DNA of 40,179 bases, from assembly GCA_009773335.1 (NCBI GenBank), contig WRPF01000034.1:1-40179 (forward strand). The letters are read 5' to 3'. Of this stretch, positions 25,001 to 32,532 are shown one piece after another. Both the position numbers and the translations under genes were made by a program. Positions within the stretch are counted from its first letter, which is position 1. The number at the start of each line of letters is the position of its first letter. Below the pieces are notes generated by a model that was not told where the DNA came from, did not search any database, and saw nothing but the letters and a program-made list of their open reading frames with translations. Source of the DNA: Caulobacteraceae bacterium (GTDB lineage Bacteria; Pseudomonadota; Alphaproteobacteria; Caulobacterales; Aquidulcibacteraceae).

Positions 25001-25138
25001 AGCGATGGGGAACTGTGCGATCGGATCCTCGGACTTCGGGATGCTCAGCACCGCGCTGAAACCGAGCGCGATGAGCAGACTGAAGACGACCAGAGAGAAC
25101 TGCCAGCTGTCGACGAAGAACCGGACGATCGCGCGCAT
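22076..25138 (-). CDS. RND efflux transporter, inner-membrane permease
   Basis: A 1020-residue AcrB-type permease of usual length with 12 membrane segments and two large periplasmic loops (about residues 35-330 and 555-860). The proton-relay aspartates are visible in LVDDSIVVVENISRR near residue 397. The N-terminus MRAIVRFFVDSWQFSLVV and the IPKSEDP that follows are typical of the less studied RND branch found next to HlyD-type lipoproteins rather than of AcrB itself. It forms a trimer that drives export of hydrophobic compounds by proton uptake, together with the adaptor encoded directly upstream. The start ATG overlaps the adaptor stop by one base (TGATG). No outer-membrane channel gene lies beside it; the TolC gene at 30.5 kb could serve. 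Confidence 0.95.
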   Translation of the reverse strand: MRAIVRFFVDSWQFSLVVFSLLIALGFSAVLSIPKSEDPIAQFPIAAVTVVLPGADAEQMEKLVAIPLEQAFNRIEDVKEIESFAGPGAASVNVEFVWGSDPQRKYDEFVRELNVARASLPAGVVEIRTLRANTANAAVVQMALVSDTAPMRQMEAAARDLRDQIERAPGVQEAEIWGAPASEVRVALDLDTMATQRMSPMAVADALQKEGADTPVGPVESGGRRFNVQATGAFDSLDEIRATPLRSADGRALTVDDVADVAWANDEPRHITRYNGKRAVFVTARGELGATVFDVRNGIHAGLGSFRETLPPEITLETGFDQSVTVAHRLKNLGRDFLIAILLVLVTLLPLGYRAAAVVMVSIPLSLAIGVLAVQHLGYSLNQLSISGFVVALGLLVDDSIVVVENISRRLREGLSPRDAAIKGVQEIDVAVIGCTATLIFAFLPILALPEGSGEFIRSFPVAVLCTIAASLVVSLTIIPFLAGRVLPRTEAGHSNFFLDTVMGFIHTVYRPLLHFALSAPRRTVIVSLAIAIASFGLVPKIGFSLFPENDSPYFMADIELPQGAALSETDKAVRFADQVLAVRKDIAWRFANTGYGNPQVYYNVFQVRAQAHIGQIYASFEEWDSRKGPKAVEEIREAFRKYPGARITLRRFENGPPVDAPIAVRVTGKDLATLTALAEQVEKIVQATPGSMDVKNPFAARTVDLDLRIDQTKASLLGVPAGAVDQTLRVALGGASVANFRDPTGDAYPVRVRLPGETASPVDDLRKVFIWNAQGGALPLSEIADPGFKSGPTQIERFQRERVVTITASAAPGFLTSRVTQDVATQIAALKPPPGYRISFGGQAQAASESFSGLGAAVLIATFGVLAVLLLEFGTFAQMTVVAFVIPFGIMGGLISLFLSGYSLSFIAVIGFVALIGIEIKNSILLVDFTNKLRKEGVSLKEAVERAGEIRFLPVLLTSATAIGGMIPLVLESSPLYSPLALVIIGGLISSTLMARIVTPAMYLLLAPKDKEDAEAGAA

Positions 25139-26232
25139 CAGGGCGCCGCCTTCGTCGCGGGCGCCGGGATCGCGGGAGATTCGGAAACGGAAACGGAGAC
25201 GGACTGGCCGTCGCGGACGTACGCGGCGCCGGAGGAGACGACCCGTTCGCCGGGTTCGAGGCCGCCGACAATGAGCACGCTGTCACGATCAAGGCCCGCC
25301 GTCTGCACCGCGCGGCGGTGGGCGATATTCTGTGCGTCGACAACGAGCACCACGCCCTGGTCGGCGCGCGCGTCGAGGAGCGCAAGCGTCGGCGCCCGGA
25401 TGGGGCCTGCTTCCCCGTCACCGCCGGAGGCGGCGATGTCGGCCTCCGCCACAAGTCCGCTGCGCAAGCCGTCGATTGGCGTCACCGCGATCTCGACATC
25501 GAAGCCGCCGGTCGCCGCGTCGCTCTTGGCGGAGACCCGCGTGACCCTTCCCGTACGGGTTTCGCCGGGCAGGCCGGTGATGCGGATCGTGGCGGCGTCG
25601 CCGGTCTTGATGCGGGCGGCGTCTGACGCGGCGATGCCCGCCCTGACGATGAGCCCTGAATTGACTTCCCCGAGGGTCAGCACGGGCTGACCCGGGCTTA
25701 CGTTCTGGTTGGGATCGGCGGAACGACGCAGAATGACGCCCGACGAGGGGGCGATGATGACGCCCTGCGAGCGGTTGAAGCCTGTGGACTGGCGCGCTGC
25801 GCGGGCGCGGTCGACAGAAAGTTGCGCGTCGTCGAGACGCGCCTGGGCGACCAGGCCCTTCTCATGCAGGGTCTGCGCGCGCGCGAGCTGGCTCTCCGCA
25901 GTGCGCAGCGCGGCGTCCGCCTCGGCGAAATTCGCGGAATACTCGGTGAGGTTGAGGCTCGCGAGCGACTGACCGGCGCTGACCCGGTCGCCTTCGTCCA
26001 CATTCAGACGGGCGATGACGCCCGGGACCTTGAAGGACAAGGCGGTTTCCCGCTGGTAGGCGACGAGCCCGCTGGCGCGCACAGTCCCTGCGGCTCCGTC
26101 CCTGGAGACGGCGACGACAGTTACTTGAGGGGGGGCGGCGGCCTTGGCGGCGTCCTTGTCAGCGCCCTTGCCGCACCCCGCGAGGACGAGGGCGCAGATC
26201 GCGACGATCCGGAGTGGCGCCGATCGAAACAT
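25138..26232 (-). CDS. RND efflux periplasmic adaptor (membrane fusion) lipoprotein
   Basis: A 364-residue adaptor. The N-terminus MFRSAPLRIVAICALVLAGC ends in a lipobox (LAGC, cysteine at 20), so it is lipid-anchored to the inner membrane. Then come the barrel-sandwich half FKVPGVIARLNVDEGDRVSAG at about 68-88 (lipoyl-like), an alpha-hairpin region (about 100-160, rich in A, Q, R), the second lipoyl half IIAPSSGVILRRSADPNQNV, and a beta-barrel domain with GLPGETRTGRVTRV. It joins the permease to an outer-membrane channel. It is the promoter-proximal gene of the pair and overlaps the permease gene by one base. No regulator gene is adjacent. Confidence 0.93.
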   Translation of the reverse strand: MFRSAPLRIVAICALVLAGCGKGADKDAAKAAAPPQVTVVAVSRDGAAGTVRASGLVAYQRETALSFKVPGVIARLNVDEGDRVSAGQSLASLNLTEYSANFAEADAALRTAESQLARAQTLHEKGLVAQARLDDAQLSVDRARAARQSTGFNRSQGVIIAPSSGVILRRSADPNQNVSPGQPVLTLGEVNSGLIVRAGIAASDAARIKTGDAATIRITGLPGETRTGRVTRVSAKSDAATGGFDVEIAVTPIDGLRSGLVAEADIAASGGDGEAGPIRAPTLALLDARADQGVVLVVDAQNIAHRRAVQTAGLDRDSVLIVGGLEPGERVVSSGAAYVRDGQSVSVSVSESPAIPAPATKAAP

Positions 26233-26337
26233 GCCTTGTAGTCCCCCGTCGATTTCTTCGAACGGAGCGAACCTAGCGCATTCTCTGAAGATTGGAAGAA
26301 CGATTCAGCCGTCAGAAGGTTAATGCGGCCGGTAATG

Positions 26338-26463
26338 TCAGCCAGCAGCGGCGATCAGCGCGGCGGCGGTCAGCACGGCTGCGGCCAGCACCGCCAGCGC
26401 GAGCACGATCACGCGCCGCCGGACGGACCATTCATAGGGACGCGGGAGATGGTCGGACGACAT
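26338..26463 (-). CDS. Possible 41-residue membrane protein
   Basis: A short frame from ATG 26461-26463. The N-terminus MSSDHLPRPYEWSVRRR is polar with three arginines just before an alanine/leucine/valine helix (VIVLALAVLAAAVLTAAA). This is a plausible single-span protein with N-in topology. No clear ribosome-binding site is seen, and the composition is partly what high GC gives by chance. It is divergent from the tryptophan dioxygenase gene and 105 bases upstream, in coordinates beyond the start, of the RND adaptor on the same strand. Confidence 0.4.
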   Translation of the reverse strand: MSSDHLPRPYEWSVRRRVIVLALAVLAAAVLTAAALIAAAG

Positions 26464-26560
26464 GGACGCGAGGGAACCGGCGGCCGACGCCGACGGCCAG
26501 CCCGCCGAATGCCGCTGTGGCGAATCGTCCGATGCGCGCGGCCGTGCTAATCGCGCGGCC

Positions 26561-27352
26561 ATGACAGACTCAATCACCTACGGACAGTACCTGGCGCTTG
26601 ATGCGCTGCTTGGCTGCCAGCATCCGCTCAGTGCGCGCCATGACGAGATGTTGTTCGTCGTCATGCACCAGACCAAGGAGCTCTGGCTCAAGCAGATCAT
26701 CCACGAGGTGACGCTTGCGCGCACGCTGATCGCCGCCGGAGATGTGGAGCCCGCTTACAAGAGTCTCGCGCGGGTCTCGCGGATCCAGACGGTGATGACG
26801 CTGTCGTGGGACGTGCTGACGACGATGACGCCGGCCGACTACATGAGTTTTCGCGAGGGCCTTGGGACGAGTTCCGGATTCCAGTCCCACCAGTTCCGCA
26901 CTCTTGAGTACCTGCTCGGCCTGAAGGACGGCGCCTTCCTGAAATTCCAGGATGAAGGATCGCAGGCGCGCGCTATGATGGCGGCGGCCCTGCAGGAACC
27001 GAGTCTCTATGATGTCGCCCTCGCGCGCCTCGCAGCCGCCGGTTTCGACCTACCCGACGCGGTGCTCAAGCGCGACCACGCCCAGCCCTATGTCGCCTCC
27101 GCCGCCGTCGAGGATGCGTGGCTTGCGGTCTATCGCGACACCGAAACCTATTGGGATCTCTACGAACTGGCTGAAAAGCTCGTCGATCTCGACGATGGGT
27201 TCCTCACCTGGCGGCACAAGCATGTGCTGACCGTGGAACGCATCATCGGCAGGAAACGCGGCACGGGGGGGACGGACGGCGTCGGCTATCTCACGAAAAC
27301 GCTGGAACGGCGTTGCTTCCCAGAGCTTTGGTCGGTGCGCACGCGGCTATGA
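26561..27352 (+). CDS. kynA: Tryptophan 2,3-dioxygenase
   Basis: A 263-residue heme enzyme that opens the indole ring of tryptophan to N-formylkynurenine, the first step of the kynurenine pathway. MTDSITYGQYLALDALLGCQ opens the family core. HQTKELWLKQIIHE near 36-49 holds the substrate-binding histidine, and TSSGFQSHQFRTLEYLLGL is the strongest family block. The heme-ligand histidine is in LTWRHKHVLTVERIIG, followed by RKRGTGGTDGVGYL, which closes the active site. The length is typical of bacterial enzymes. I chose the ATG at 26561 because the conserved core starts at once. The stop overlaps the next gene by 4 bases (ATGA), so both are translated together. Confidence 0.95.
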   Translation: MTDSITYGQYLALDALLGCQHPLSARHDEMLFVVMHQTKELWLKQIIHEVTLARTLIAAGDVEPAYKSLARVSRIQTVMTLSWDVLTTMTPADYMSFREGLGTSSGFQSHQFRTLEYLLGLKDGAFLKFQDEGSQARAMMAAALQEPSLYDVALARLAAAGFDLPDAVLKRDHAQPYVASAAVEDAWLAVYRDTETYWDLYELAEKLVDLDDGFLTWRHKHVLTVERIIGRKRGTGGTDGVGYLTKTLERRCFPELWSVRTRL

Positions 27353-28509
27353 GCTGGAAGCGCCTCTTCTCCTGCGCGCTCGCTGCAGATACGGACCGCC
27401 TGCATGTCGCCGCGCATAGCCACCACCTGTGGCCCGATGCAGCGCGCGAAGGGCACATGCGCGCATTCGATGACGCCGCGCGGCTGGCGGACCTGAAGTG
27501 GCCGCACATCTTCGAAACGGTCTATCCGGAGGCGTGCGCCCACATCGCGCGCGAGCTTGAGCTGCCGCGCGCGGACACGATCGCGGTGTCGAGCAACACG
27601 CACGATTTCCTGCTGCGTATCGTCTCCGCCTGGCCGCAGCGACGCGTCCGCATCCTTTCGACAGACGGCGAGTTTCACTCCTTTCGCCGCCAGACGGCGC
27701 GCTGGGCCGAAGACGCCGACATCACGGTGGAGCGCGTGCCGCTGGAGCCCTTCGACACATTCGCCGACCGGTTCGCAAAGCGCGCGCGCAGCGGCGAACA
27801 CGACATCATCTTCGTCAGCCACGTCTTTTTCCGCACGGGGCGCGCATTCGATCAGGCGTTCGATCTGGCGGAAATTGCACGGCCGGAGGGCCCCTGGGTC
27901 GTCATCGATGGCTACCATGGCTTCATGGCGCTGCCGACGAAGCTGGGCGCGGCCGCGGACTGCGTTTTCTATCTCGCTGGCGGCTACAAGTATGCGATGG
28001 CGGGCGAGGGCATGTGCTTCCTGCACGCGCCGGCGGGCTTTGCGCTGCGCCCGGCGATCACCGGCTGGTTCGCCGAGTTCGGCGCGCTGGCGGGGACTCC
28101 CGGCGCGGTCGGCTATGGCGAGGACGGCAGCCGCTTTCTCGGCGCGACGTTCGACGCGAGCGCGCTCTATCGCTTCAACGCCGTCAGGGAAATGCTCGAG
28201 GTAGAGGGGCTCGACACGGCGACAATTCATGACCACGCCGTCGCGCGCATGGCCGACCTCGAATACGCTATCGATGAGGGCGCCGCAGGGCGACTGGGCG
28301 AGGCGGAAATCCTGAACCCGTCGGGCAGGGGGCGGCGCGCGCGTTTCCTTGCGCTGCGCCACCCGGAGGCGCGCGCGTGGCAGGCGACGCTGGAGCGGCA
28401 GAACGTCATCGCCGATGCGCGCGATGACGTTCTGCGCATCGGCTTTGCACTCTATCACGACGCCGAGGATGTGGCGGCATTGTGCGCGGTGTGTCGCCGG
28501 TCACTGTAA
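27349..28509 (+). CDS. Kynureninase-like PLP enzyme (aminotransferase class V fold)
   Basis: A 386-residue PLP-dependent enzyme. The putative PLP lysine is K214 in AGGYKYAMAGEG, and the ring-pairing aspartate lies in WVVIDGYHGFM (D187). Together with VAAHSHHLWPDAAREG near the N-terminus and SSNTHDFLLR near 81-90, this fits a fold type I, class V aminotransferase-like enzyme. Because it overlaps kynA by 4 bases, the most likely role is cleavage of kynurenine to anthranilate and alanine. It is not a close match to the best known kynureninases, so another kynurenine-handling or related class V activity is possible. No kynurenine formamidase gene is adjacent. Confidence 0.75.
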   Translation: MSWKRLFSCALAADTDRLHVAAHSHHLWPDAAREGHMRAFDDAARLADLKWPHIFETVYPEACAHIARELELPRADTIAVSSNTHDFLLRIVSAWPQRRVRILSTDGEFHSFRRQTARWAEDADITVERVPLEPFDTFADRFAKRARSGEHDIIFVSHVFFRTGRAFDQAFDLAEIARPEGPWVVIDGYHGFMALPTKLGAAADCVFYLAGGYKYAMAGEGMCFLHAPAGFALRPAITGWFAEFGALAGTPGAVGYGEDGSRFLGATFDASALYRFNAVREMLEVEGLDTATIHDHAVARMADLEYAIDEGAAGRLGEAEILNPSGRGRRARFLALRHPEARAWQATLERQNVIADARDDVLRIGFALYHDAEDVAALCAVCRRSL

Positions 28510-28538
28510 CGAGGGCGCGATCGTGGCGTTCTGGAGGC

Positions 28539-29021
28539 ATGACAAATGTCTGGAACCCGTCGCCCTCCGTTGAACATCTGCCGGAAAGCGTGCGCCTTGC
28601 GATCAACGCCGTGGCGCCTGCCTTCGCCGCCATGACGATCAACGCCATGCTGATGCTGGGCGGCGGCGGCGCCGATCTGCCGGTGTTCGAGGCGGGGCCG
28701 CCCCCGTGGGCGTCCGCCATCATCTGGATCGTCATGCTCGTCATGCTGGGCGTGGCGCGGTTCGATCTGTCCTGCGCGGACGCGGCGGAGACCTTTGCGA
28801 TCGACACATTGCTGGTGGCCACGATCATCTACCCATTCAGCGCTCAGGCGTTCGATGCGCACTGGATGGCGGCGAACACGCTGACCGTGCTGGCGATTGC
28901 TGCGATGTCGGTGGTTGCTGCGTTTCCGCAATCCCGCCGCGCCGCGGGGTTCGTCGCGCCTGCGGTCGCCTGGCTGGGCTGGTCGAGCTGGGCCGCCATC
29001 GCCCAGGTCGCAGCGGCCTGA
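28539..29021 (+). CDS. TspO/MBR-like membrane protein
   Basis: A 160-residue protein with about five membrane segments, the size and layout of TspO (tryptophan-rich sensory protein, peripheral benzodiazepine receptor homologue). The family's PP.W.....W motif between helices 1 and 2 appears as FEAGPPPWASAIIWIVMLVM. The C-terminal helix PAVAWLGWSSWAAIAQVAA mirrors the W..fA..LN block, but without the Asn. TspO proteins bind porphyrins and act in stress responses. The ATG at 28539 has GGAGG only one base upstream, a short spacing. It follows the kynureninase gene by 29 bases and may be cotranscribed. The match is by pattern only; divergence is considerable. Confidence 0.6.
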   Translation: MTNVWNPSPSVEHLPESVRLAINAVAPAFAAMTINAMLMLGGGGADLPVFEAGPPPWASAIIWIVMLVMLGVARFDLSCADAAETFAIDTLLVATIIYPFSAQAFDAHWMAANTLTVLAIAAMSVVAAFPQSRRAAGFVAPAVAWLGWSSWAAIAQVAAA

Positions 29022-29121
29022 TCCTGCCCGCTCCGCAACGTCTCAAGGCTGCGCGCCCATAACTTCAGCGGTTGTGCGAGGGGGGGGGCGTGGCCTGCTG
29101 GCCGCAGAACCGAATGCGAAA

Positions 29122-29196
29122 TGGCTCCCCGGGTAGGATTCGAACCTACGACCAGTCGATTAACAGTCGACTGCTCTACCACTGAGCTACCGAGGA
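29122..29196 (-). tRNA. tRNA-Asn (GTT)
   Basis: Read on the minus strand, a complete cloverleaf starts with TCCTCGG paired to CCGGGGA, with D arm GCTC..GAGC, anticodon arm TCGACTGTTAATCGA giving anticodon GTT, T arm with GGTTCGAATCC, discriminator G and an encoded CCA (29122-29124). It reads asparagine codons. No intron. Confidence 0.97.
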
Positions 29197-29329
29197 ACAA
29201 CGCGTTGCGTCGGGGGGTGTCTATCAAGATCGGCGACGGTCCGAAAGGGGGGAAGCGAAGCCCTTCGACATCTATGTCACATTTGGCCGGACCCGCGCCG
29301 GCCCAAACAAATGGGGGCCAAAGAAATGC

Positions 29330-29350
29330 GGGGGCCCGCAAGGGGCCCCC
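29330..29350 (-). terminator. Probable terminator downstream of tRNA-Cys
   Basis: GGGGGCCC at 29330-29337 pairs with GGGCCCCC at 29343-29350 around a 5-base loop. On the minus strand it is followed by GCATTTCTTT, a weak T-rich tract. It lies 116 bases downstream of the minus-strand tRNA-Cys and upstream of tRNA-Asn. The rest of the 269-base gap between the two tRNAs shows no gene. Confidence 0.5.
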
Positions 29351-29465
29351 GAAAGGCGTTGGGTATGGTGGGGTGTCTCCAAGGGAAGACACGCTACATC
29401 TAGGGAATGGAGGTAAAAATTTCGTTAACACCAACGCTCCCTTAAGGGATGTGGTGAACGGGACG

Positions 29466-29539
29466 TGGAGGCCTCGCCCGGAATCGAACCGGGGTGCGCG
29501 GATTTGCAGTCCGCTGCGTCACCACTCCGCCACGAGGCC
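29466..29539 (-). tRNA. tRNA-Cys (GCA)
   Basis: On the minus strand the acceptor GGCCTCG pairs with CGAGGCC; the anticodon loop CTGCAAAT gives anticodon GCA, the T arm has GGTTCGATTCC, the discriminator is T as expected for cysteine tRNA, and CCA is encoded (29466-29468). Confidence 0.97.
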
Positions 29540-29706
29540 AGCCAGATGCAACGCCCGGATATCCGGGTCGTCGACGGTGAGCCGGGGGAGATAGCAAGCC
29601 GGGACCGCGAAGTCACGCGGCGCGCGCGACATCGCGACATAAGGGCGGCTTGTGAGGGGCGCCCGGCGCGCGTATCAGCCGGTCACGATTCCACGAAGGA
29701 TGCGTC

Positions 29707-30357
29707 ATGGACTTCGCGCACGCGCGCTATCTCATGGTCGAGACCCAGGTCCGTCCCAGCGACGTGACGGACCTTTCCATCCTCGCCGCCATGCGCGCCA
29801 TACCGCGCGAGGCGTTCGCGCCGGCGGCGCTGAAGCAGGTCGCGTACGCCGACCGGGAACTGGAAGTGGCGCCCGGGCGCGCGCTCATGCGGCCGCGCGA
29901 TCTCGGCAAGCTCATCCAGGCGCTGGCGCCGAGGCCCGGCGCGCGCGCGCTTGAGATCGCCGGCGCCACGGGGTACGGCGCGGCGGTGCTCGCGAAGTGC
30001 GGCGCGCAGACAACCCTCCTCGAGCCGGATCCGGACCTCAATTTCGCGGCCGTGGCGGCGCTTGGGGCGTGCGGCGTCGACAATGTGGACACTGCGTCCA
30101 CCGACATCACGGCCGGCTGGGCCGACGCCGCCCCCTACGACATCATCATGCTCAACGGCTCCGCCGAGACGGTGCCGGAAGCGTGGCTGGCGCAGCTCGC
30201 CGAGGGCGGTCGGCTGGGCGTCATCGTCCGGTCCGGGGCCGCGGGCCATGCGCGGCTTTACACCAGGTCCGGCGGCGTGACGGCGTTCCGGGTCCTGTTC
30301 GACGCCGCCCCGCCGGTGGCGCCGGGCCTCGCAGCCAGACCGCAGTTTGCATTCTGA
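29707..30357 (+). CDS. Protein-L-isoaspartate O-methyltransferase family protein
   Basis: A 216-residue SAM-dependent methyltransferase of the PCMT family, which in its best known members repairs isoaspartyl residues in damaged proteins. The N-terminal ARYLMVETQVRPSDVTD and IPREAFAP are typical of the alphaproteobacterial version found upstream of tolC. The usual motif I LEIG.GTGY is here ALEIAGATGYGAAVL (near residues 80-94), and the post-motif LEPDPDL follows. Because the first glycine is changed and the C-terminal part is short, the repair activity is not certain. AAGGA lies 7 bases upstream of the ATG. It is the first gene of the pcm-tolC-popZ-valS block. Confidence 0.85.
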   Translation: MDFAHARYLMVETQVRPSDVTDLSILAAMRAIPREAFAPAALKQVAYADRELEVAPGRALMRPRDLGKLIQALAPRPGARALEIAGATGYGAAVLAKCGAQTTLLEPDPDLNFAAVAALGACGVDNVDTASTDITAGWADAAPYDIIMLNGSAETVPEAWLAQLAEGGRLGVIVRSGAAGHARLYTRSGGVTAFRVLFDAAPPVAPGLAARPQFAF

Positions 30358-30450
30358 TATCCGAATCGCGACACCTGCTCCTTCGGTCGGAGTTCGTGTC
30401 CGGCGTGCAAGGCGGTGACCTCCATCGCATGGCGCTGCATGGTATGGCGA

Positions 30451-30474
30451 CTGAACGCTCGCTATATTGTTCAG
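30451..30474. promoter_or_regulatory. Palindromic site overlapping a -10-like box before tolC
   Basis: CTGAAC at 30451-30456 and GTTCAG at 30469-30474 are exact inverted repeats separated by 12 bases; the spacer ends with TATATT, a good -10 hexamer. It lies 54 bases upstream of the tolC ATG. The layout suits a repressor operator on the tolC promoter. No matching -35 was assigned. Confidence 0.4.
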
Positions 30475-30527
30475 GAATTGCCCCGTGAGCGCCGTGGGGC
30501 CGGCATCAGAACGAGGCTCGTCGACCC

Positions 30528-31892
30528 ATGAGATTGTTCCTTACAGCTGCTCTTGCGGCGCTCGCGCCGGCATCGGCGTTTGCGGACACGCTCGGTGATG
30601 CGCTGGCGTCGGCCTACAAGACCAACCCGACGCTGGACGGCGCGCGTCAGGTGACCCGCCAGGCCGACGAAGGCTTCGCGCAGGCGCGCGCGGGCTTCCT
30701 GCCGCAGGTGGGAATCACGGGCTCCTACGGCACGCAGCTGCGCATCACGGAAACGGAGACGATCTTCGGCACGCAGCGCTCCAAGAACACCTCCGAGCCG
30801 CAGAACGCCACCATCACCGCGACGCAATCGCTGTTTGAGGGCGGGCGTCGCCTTGCGCAGATCGGTCAGGCGAACGCGCAGATCGAGAGCGCCCAGGAAG
30901 GGCTGCGCTCGACCGAGCAGCAGGTGCTGCTGCAGGTCATCGCGGTCTATGTGGACGTGCGGCGTGACGAGGAGGTCGTGCGCATCCGCGAGAACAACGT
31001 GACGCTGCTTGAGCGTCAGTTGCAGGCGGCGAAGGACCGCTTCGAGGTCGGCGAGATCACCCGCACCGACGTGGCGCAGGCGCAGGCGCGGCTGTCCGGC
31101 GCACAGGCGGGCCTTGCCGGCGCGCGTTCCGATCTCGCGGCGTCGCGCGCGGAATACACGCGTATCGTAGGGCAGGCGCCGGGTATGCTTGAGGTCGCTC
31201 CGCCGGTCGCCGGACTGCCGGACAACCTGGATGACGCGGTGACAATCGCGCTCGATCTCAATCCCGATCTGCTGCGCTTCAAGCAGAACGAACGCGCGGC
31301 GCGCCAGCAGGTGCGGATCGAACGCGCCGACCTGTTGCCGCAGATTTCCGTGTTCGGGCGCATGGCGCGCGATATCGAACCATCCGGGCCGGGCATCGAG
31401 CAGGAAAGTCAGGTCGCCGCGGCCCAGGTGTCGATTCCTCTCTTTGAAGGTGGTTTCGCGCGTTCGCGCACGCGTTCGGCGCGGGTCGGCGTCCTGCGTG
31501 CACAGGCGCAGACCGAGGAAGTGCGGCGTAGCGTCGTCAGCCAGACCACATCTGCGTGGAACGACTATGCCGCCGCGCAGCGGGTGATCGAGGCGTCGAA
31601 AGAGCAGTTCCGCGCCAACGAACTCGCGCTTGAAGGCGTCGAGCAGGAGCAACAGGTCGGCCTGCGCACGACGCTCGATGTGCTCAATGCGCAGCAGGAG
31701 TTGCTGGATTCGCAGTTGAGCGTGATCCGCGCGGAACGCGACGCCTATGTCGCCGCGCACGGATTGCTGCTGTCCATCGGCAAGCTGGACGCCCGGTCGC
31801 TCAATGTTAACGCGCCGTTATACGATCCCGACGATCATCGCAGGGCGGTGCGCTGGACGATTCTCTCCACGCGCCCTGCGGACGATCGCTAG
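30528..31892 (+). CDS. tolC: TolC family outer-membrane channel protein
   Basis: A 454-residue outer-membrane efflux protein. MRLFLTAALAALAPASAFA is a signal peptide with cleavage after AFA. The mature part holds two homologous halves (about 20-220 and 230-430), each with long helices, with recurrent patterns such as LGDALASAYKTNPTLDGAR and DNLDDAVTIALDLNPDLL. Near the end, LNVNAPLYDPDDH matches the family's closing YDP segment. It forms a trimeric duct for type I secretion and RND efflux, and could serve the RND pump at 22-26 kb, which has no channel gene of its own. It follows pcm by 170 bases and precedes popZ by 75. Confidence 0.93.
   Translation: MRLFLTAALAALAPASAFADTLGDALASAYKTNPTLDGARQVTRQADEGFAQARAGFLPQVGITGSYGTQLRITETETIFGTQRSKNTSEPQNATITATQSLFEGGRRLAQIGQANAQIESAQEGLRSTEQQVLLQVIAVYVDVRRDEEVVRIRENNVTLLERQLQAAKDRFEVGEITRTDVAQAQARLSGAQAGLAGARSDLAASRAEYTRIVGQAPGMLEVAPPVAGLPDNLDDAVTIALDLNPDLLRFKQNERAARQQVRIERADLLPQISVFGRMARDIEPSGPGIEQESQVAAAQVSIPLFEGGFARSRTRSARVGVLRAQAQTEEVRRSVVSQTTSAWNDYAAAQRVIEASKEQFRANELALEGVEQEQQVGLRTTLDVLNAQQELLDSQLSVIRAERDAYVAAHGLLLSIGKLDARSLNVNAPLYDPDDHRRAVRWTILSTRPADDR
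31807..31821. promoter_or_regulatory. Possible CtrA-like site upstream of popZ
   Basis: TTAA at 31807-31810 and TTAT at 31818-31821 are separated by 7 bases, one mismatch from the CtrA consensus TTAA-N7-TTAA. It lies about 147 bases upstream of popZ but inside the end of tolC, where it encodes LNVNAPLY, so protein constraint alone may explain it. Confidence 0.2.
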
Positions 31893-31967
31893 AGTAGTCG
31901 TCTGCGGGGATGTGGCGAGACCGAAACGGCGCTTTCGCGTTGCGACGACTCTGTTCACGGATGCCCC

Positions 31968-32390
31968 ATGGCGCTTCAAGATCCCCAAGCCGAACCCTCC
32001 ATGGAGGAAATTCTCGCGTCGATCCGGCGCATTATTTCCGAGGACGAGGCAGCCCCCGCGGCCGCTCCGGTTCTTGAACTGAGCACGCCTGCGGCCGAGG
32101 CGCCGCTGGCGGCGCCCGAGCCGCCGCCCGCGCGTGCTGCGCCTCCGCCGGCAGAGCCGCGCCAGTCCGAAGCCATCGTTTCCCAGCCCGTCGTCACCCA
32201 GGCCGCGGGCTCGTTCACGCGTCTTGCCGGCTCCCTGCGGTTGACAGACACCCATGGCCAGACGGTCGAGGGCGTCGTGCGTGAACTGCTGCAGCCCATG
32301 CTACGAGAGTGGCTTGAGCAGAACCTGCCCGCGCTCGTGGAGGCGAAGGTCGAGGCCGAACTGGACCGCATTTCGCGGCTGGCCCGCTGA
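31968..32390 (+). CDS. popZ: Polar organising protein PopZ (DUF2497)
   Basis: A 140-residue protein with the three PopZ parts in order. The N-terminal helix PSMEEILASIRRIISEDE (about 10-27) recruits client proteins, a proline/alanine/glutamate-rich linker spans about 28-85 (here shorter than in Caulobacter crescentus), and the C-terminal helical oligomerisation region contains VRELLQPMLREWLEQNLPAL and VEAKVEAELDRISRLAR. PopZ assembles a matrix at the cell pole that holds the ParB-bound chromosome origin and signalling proteins. The position between tolC and valS is the same as in Caulobacter-type genomes. A clear terminator follows. Confidence 0.92.
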   Translation: MALQDPQAEPSMEEILASIRRIISEDEAAPAAAPVLELSTPAAEAPLAAPEPPPARAAPPPAEPRQSEAIVSQPVVTQAAGSFTRLAGSLRLTDTHGQTVEGVVRELLQPMLREWLEQNLPALVEAKVEAELDRISRLAR

Positions 32391-32415
32391 CATTTCCCGT
32401 TTGCTCCATCGTCTG

Positions 32416-32446
32416 GGCCCCGGCGTGAGTCGGGGCCTTTTCTTTT
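32416..32446 (+). terminator. Rho-independent terminator after popZ
   Basis: GGCCCCG (32416-32422) pairs with CGGGGCC (32431-32437) around an 8-base loop and is followed by TTTTCTTTT. It lies 26 bases past the popZ stop and should separate tolC/popZ transcription from valS. Confidence 0.85.
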
Positions 32447-32532
32447 GCCGGCTAGGCGCCCGGGGTGCGGCTGCGGCGAAGTAGGTTGCGAAAGCAGTCG
32501 CGCTGCAGCGCAGCGGACGCTATCAATCCCCC

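Noticed and set aside
29121-29594. Open frame of 157 residues across the tRNA region
   Set aside because: It runs antisense through both tRNA genes; its 'RVGFEPTTSRLTV' and 'PESNRG' pieces are the well known false translations of tRNA 3' ends.
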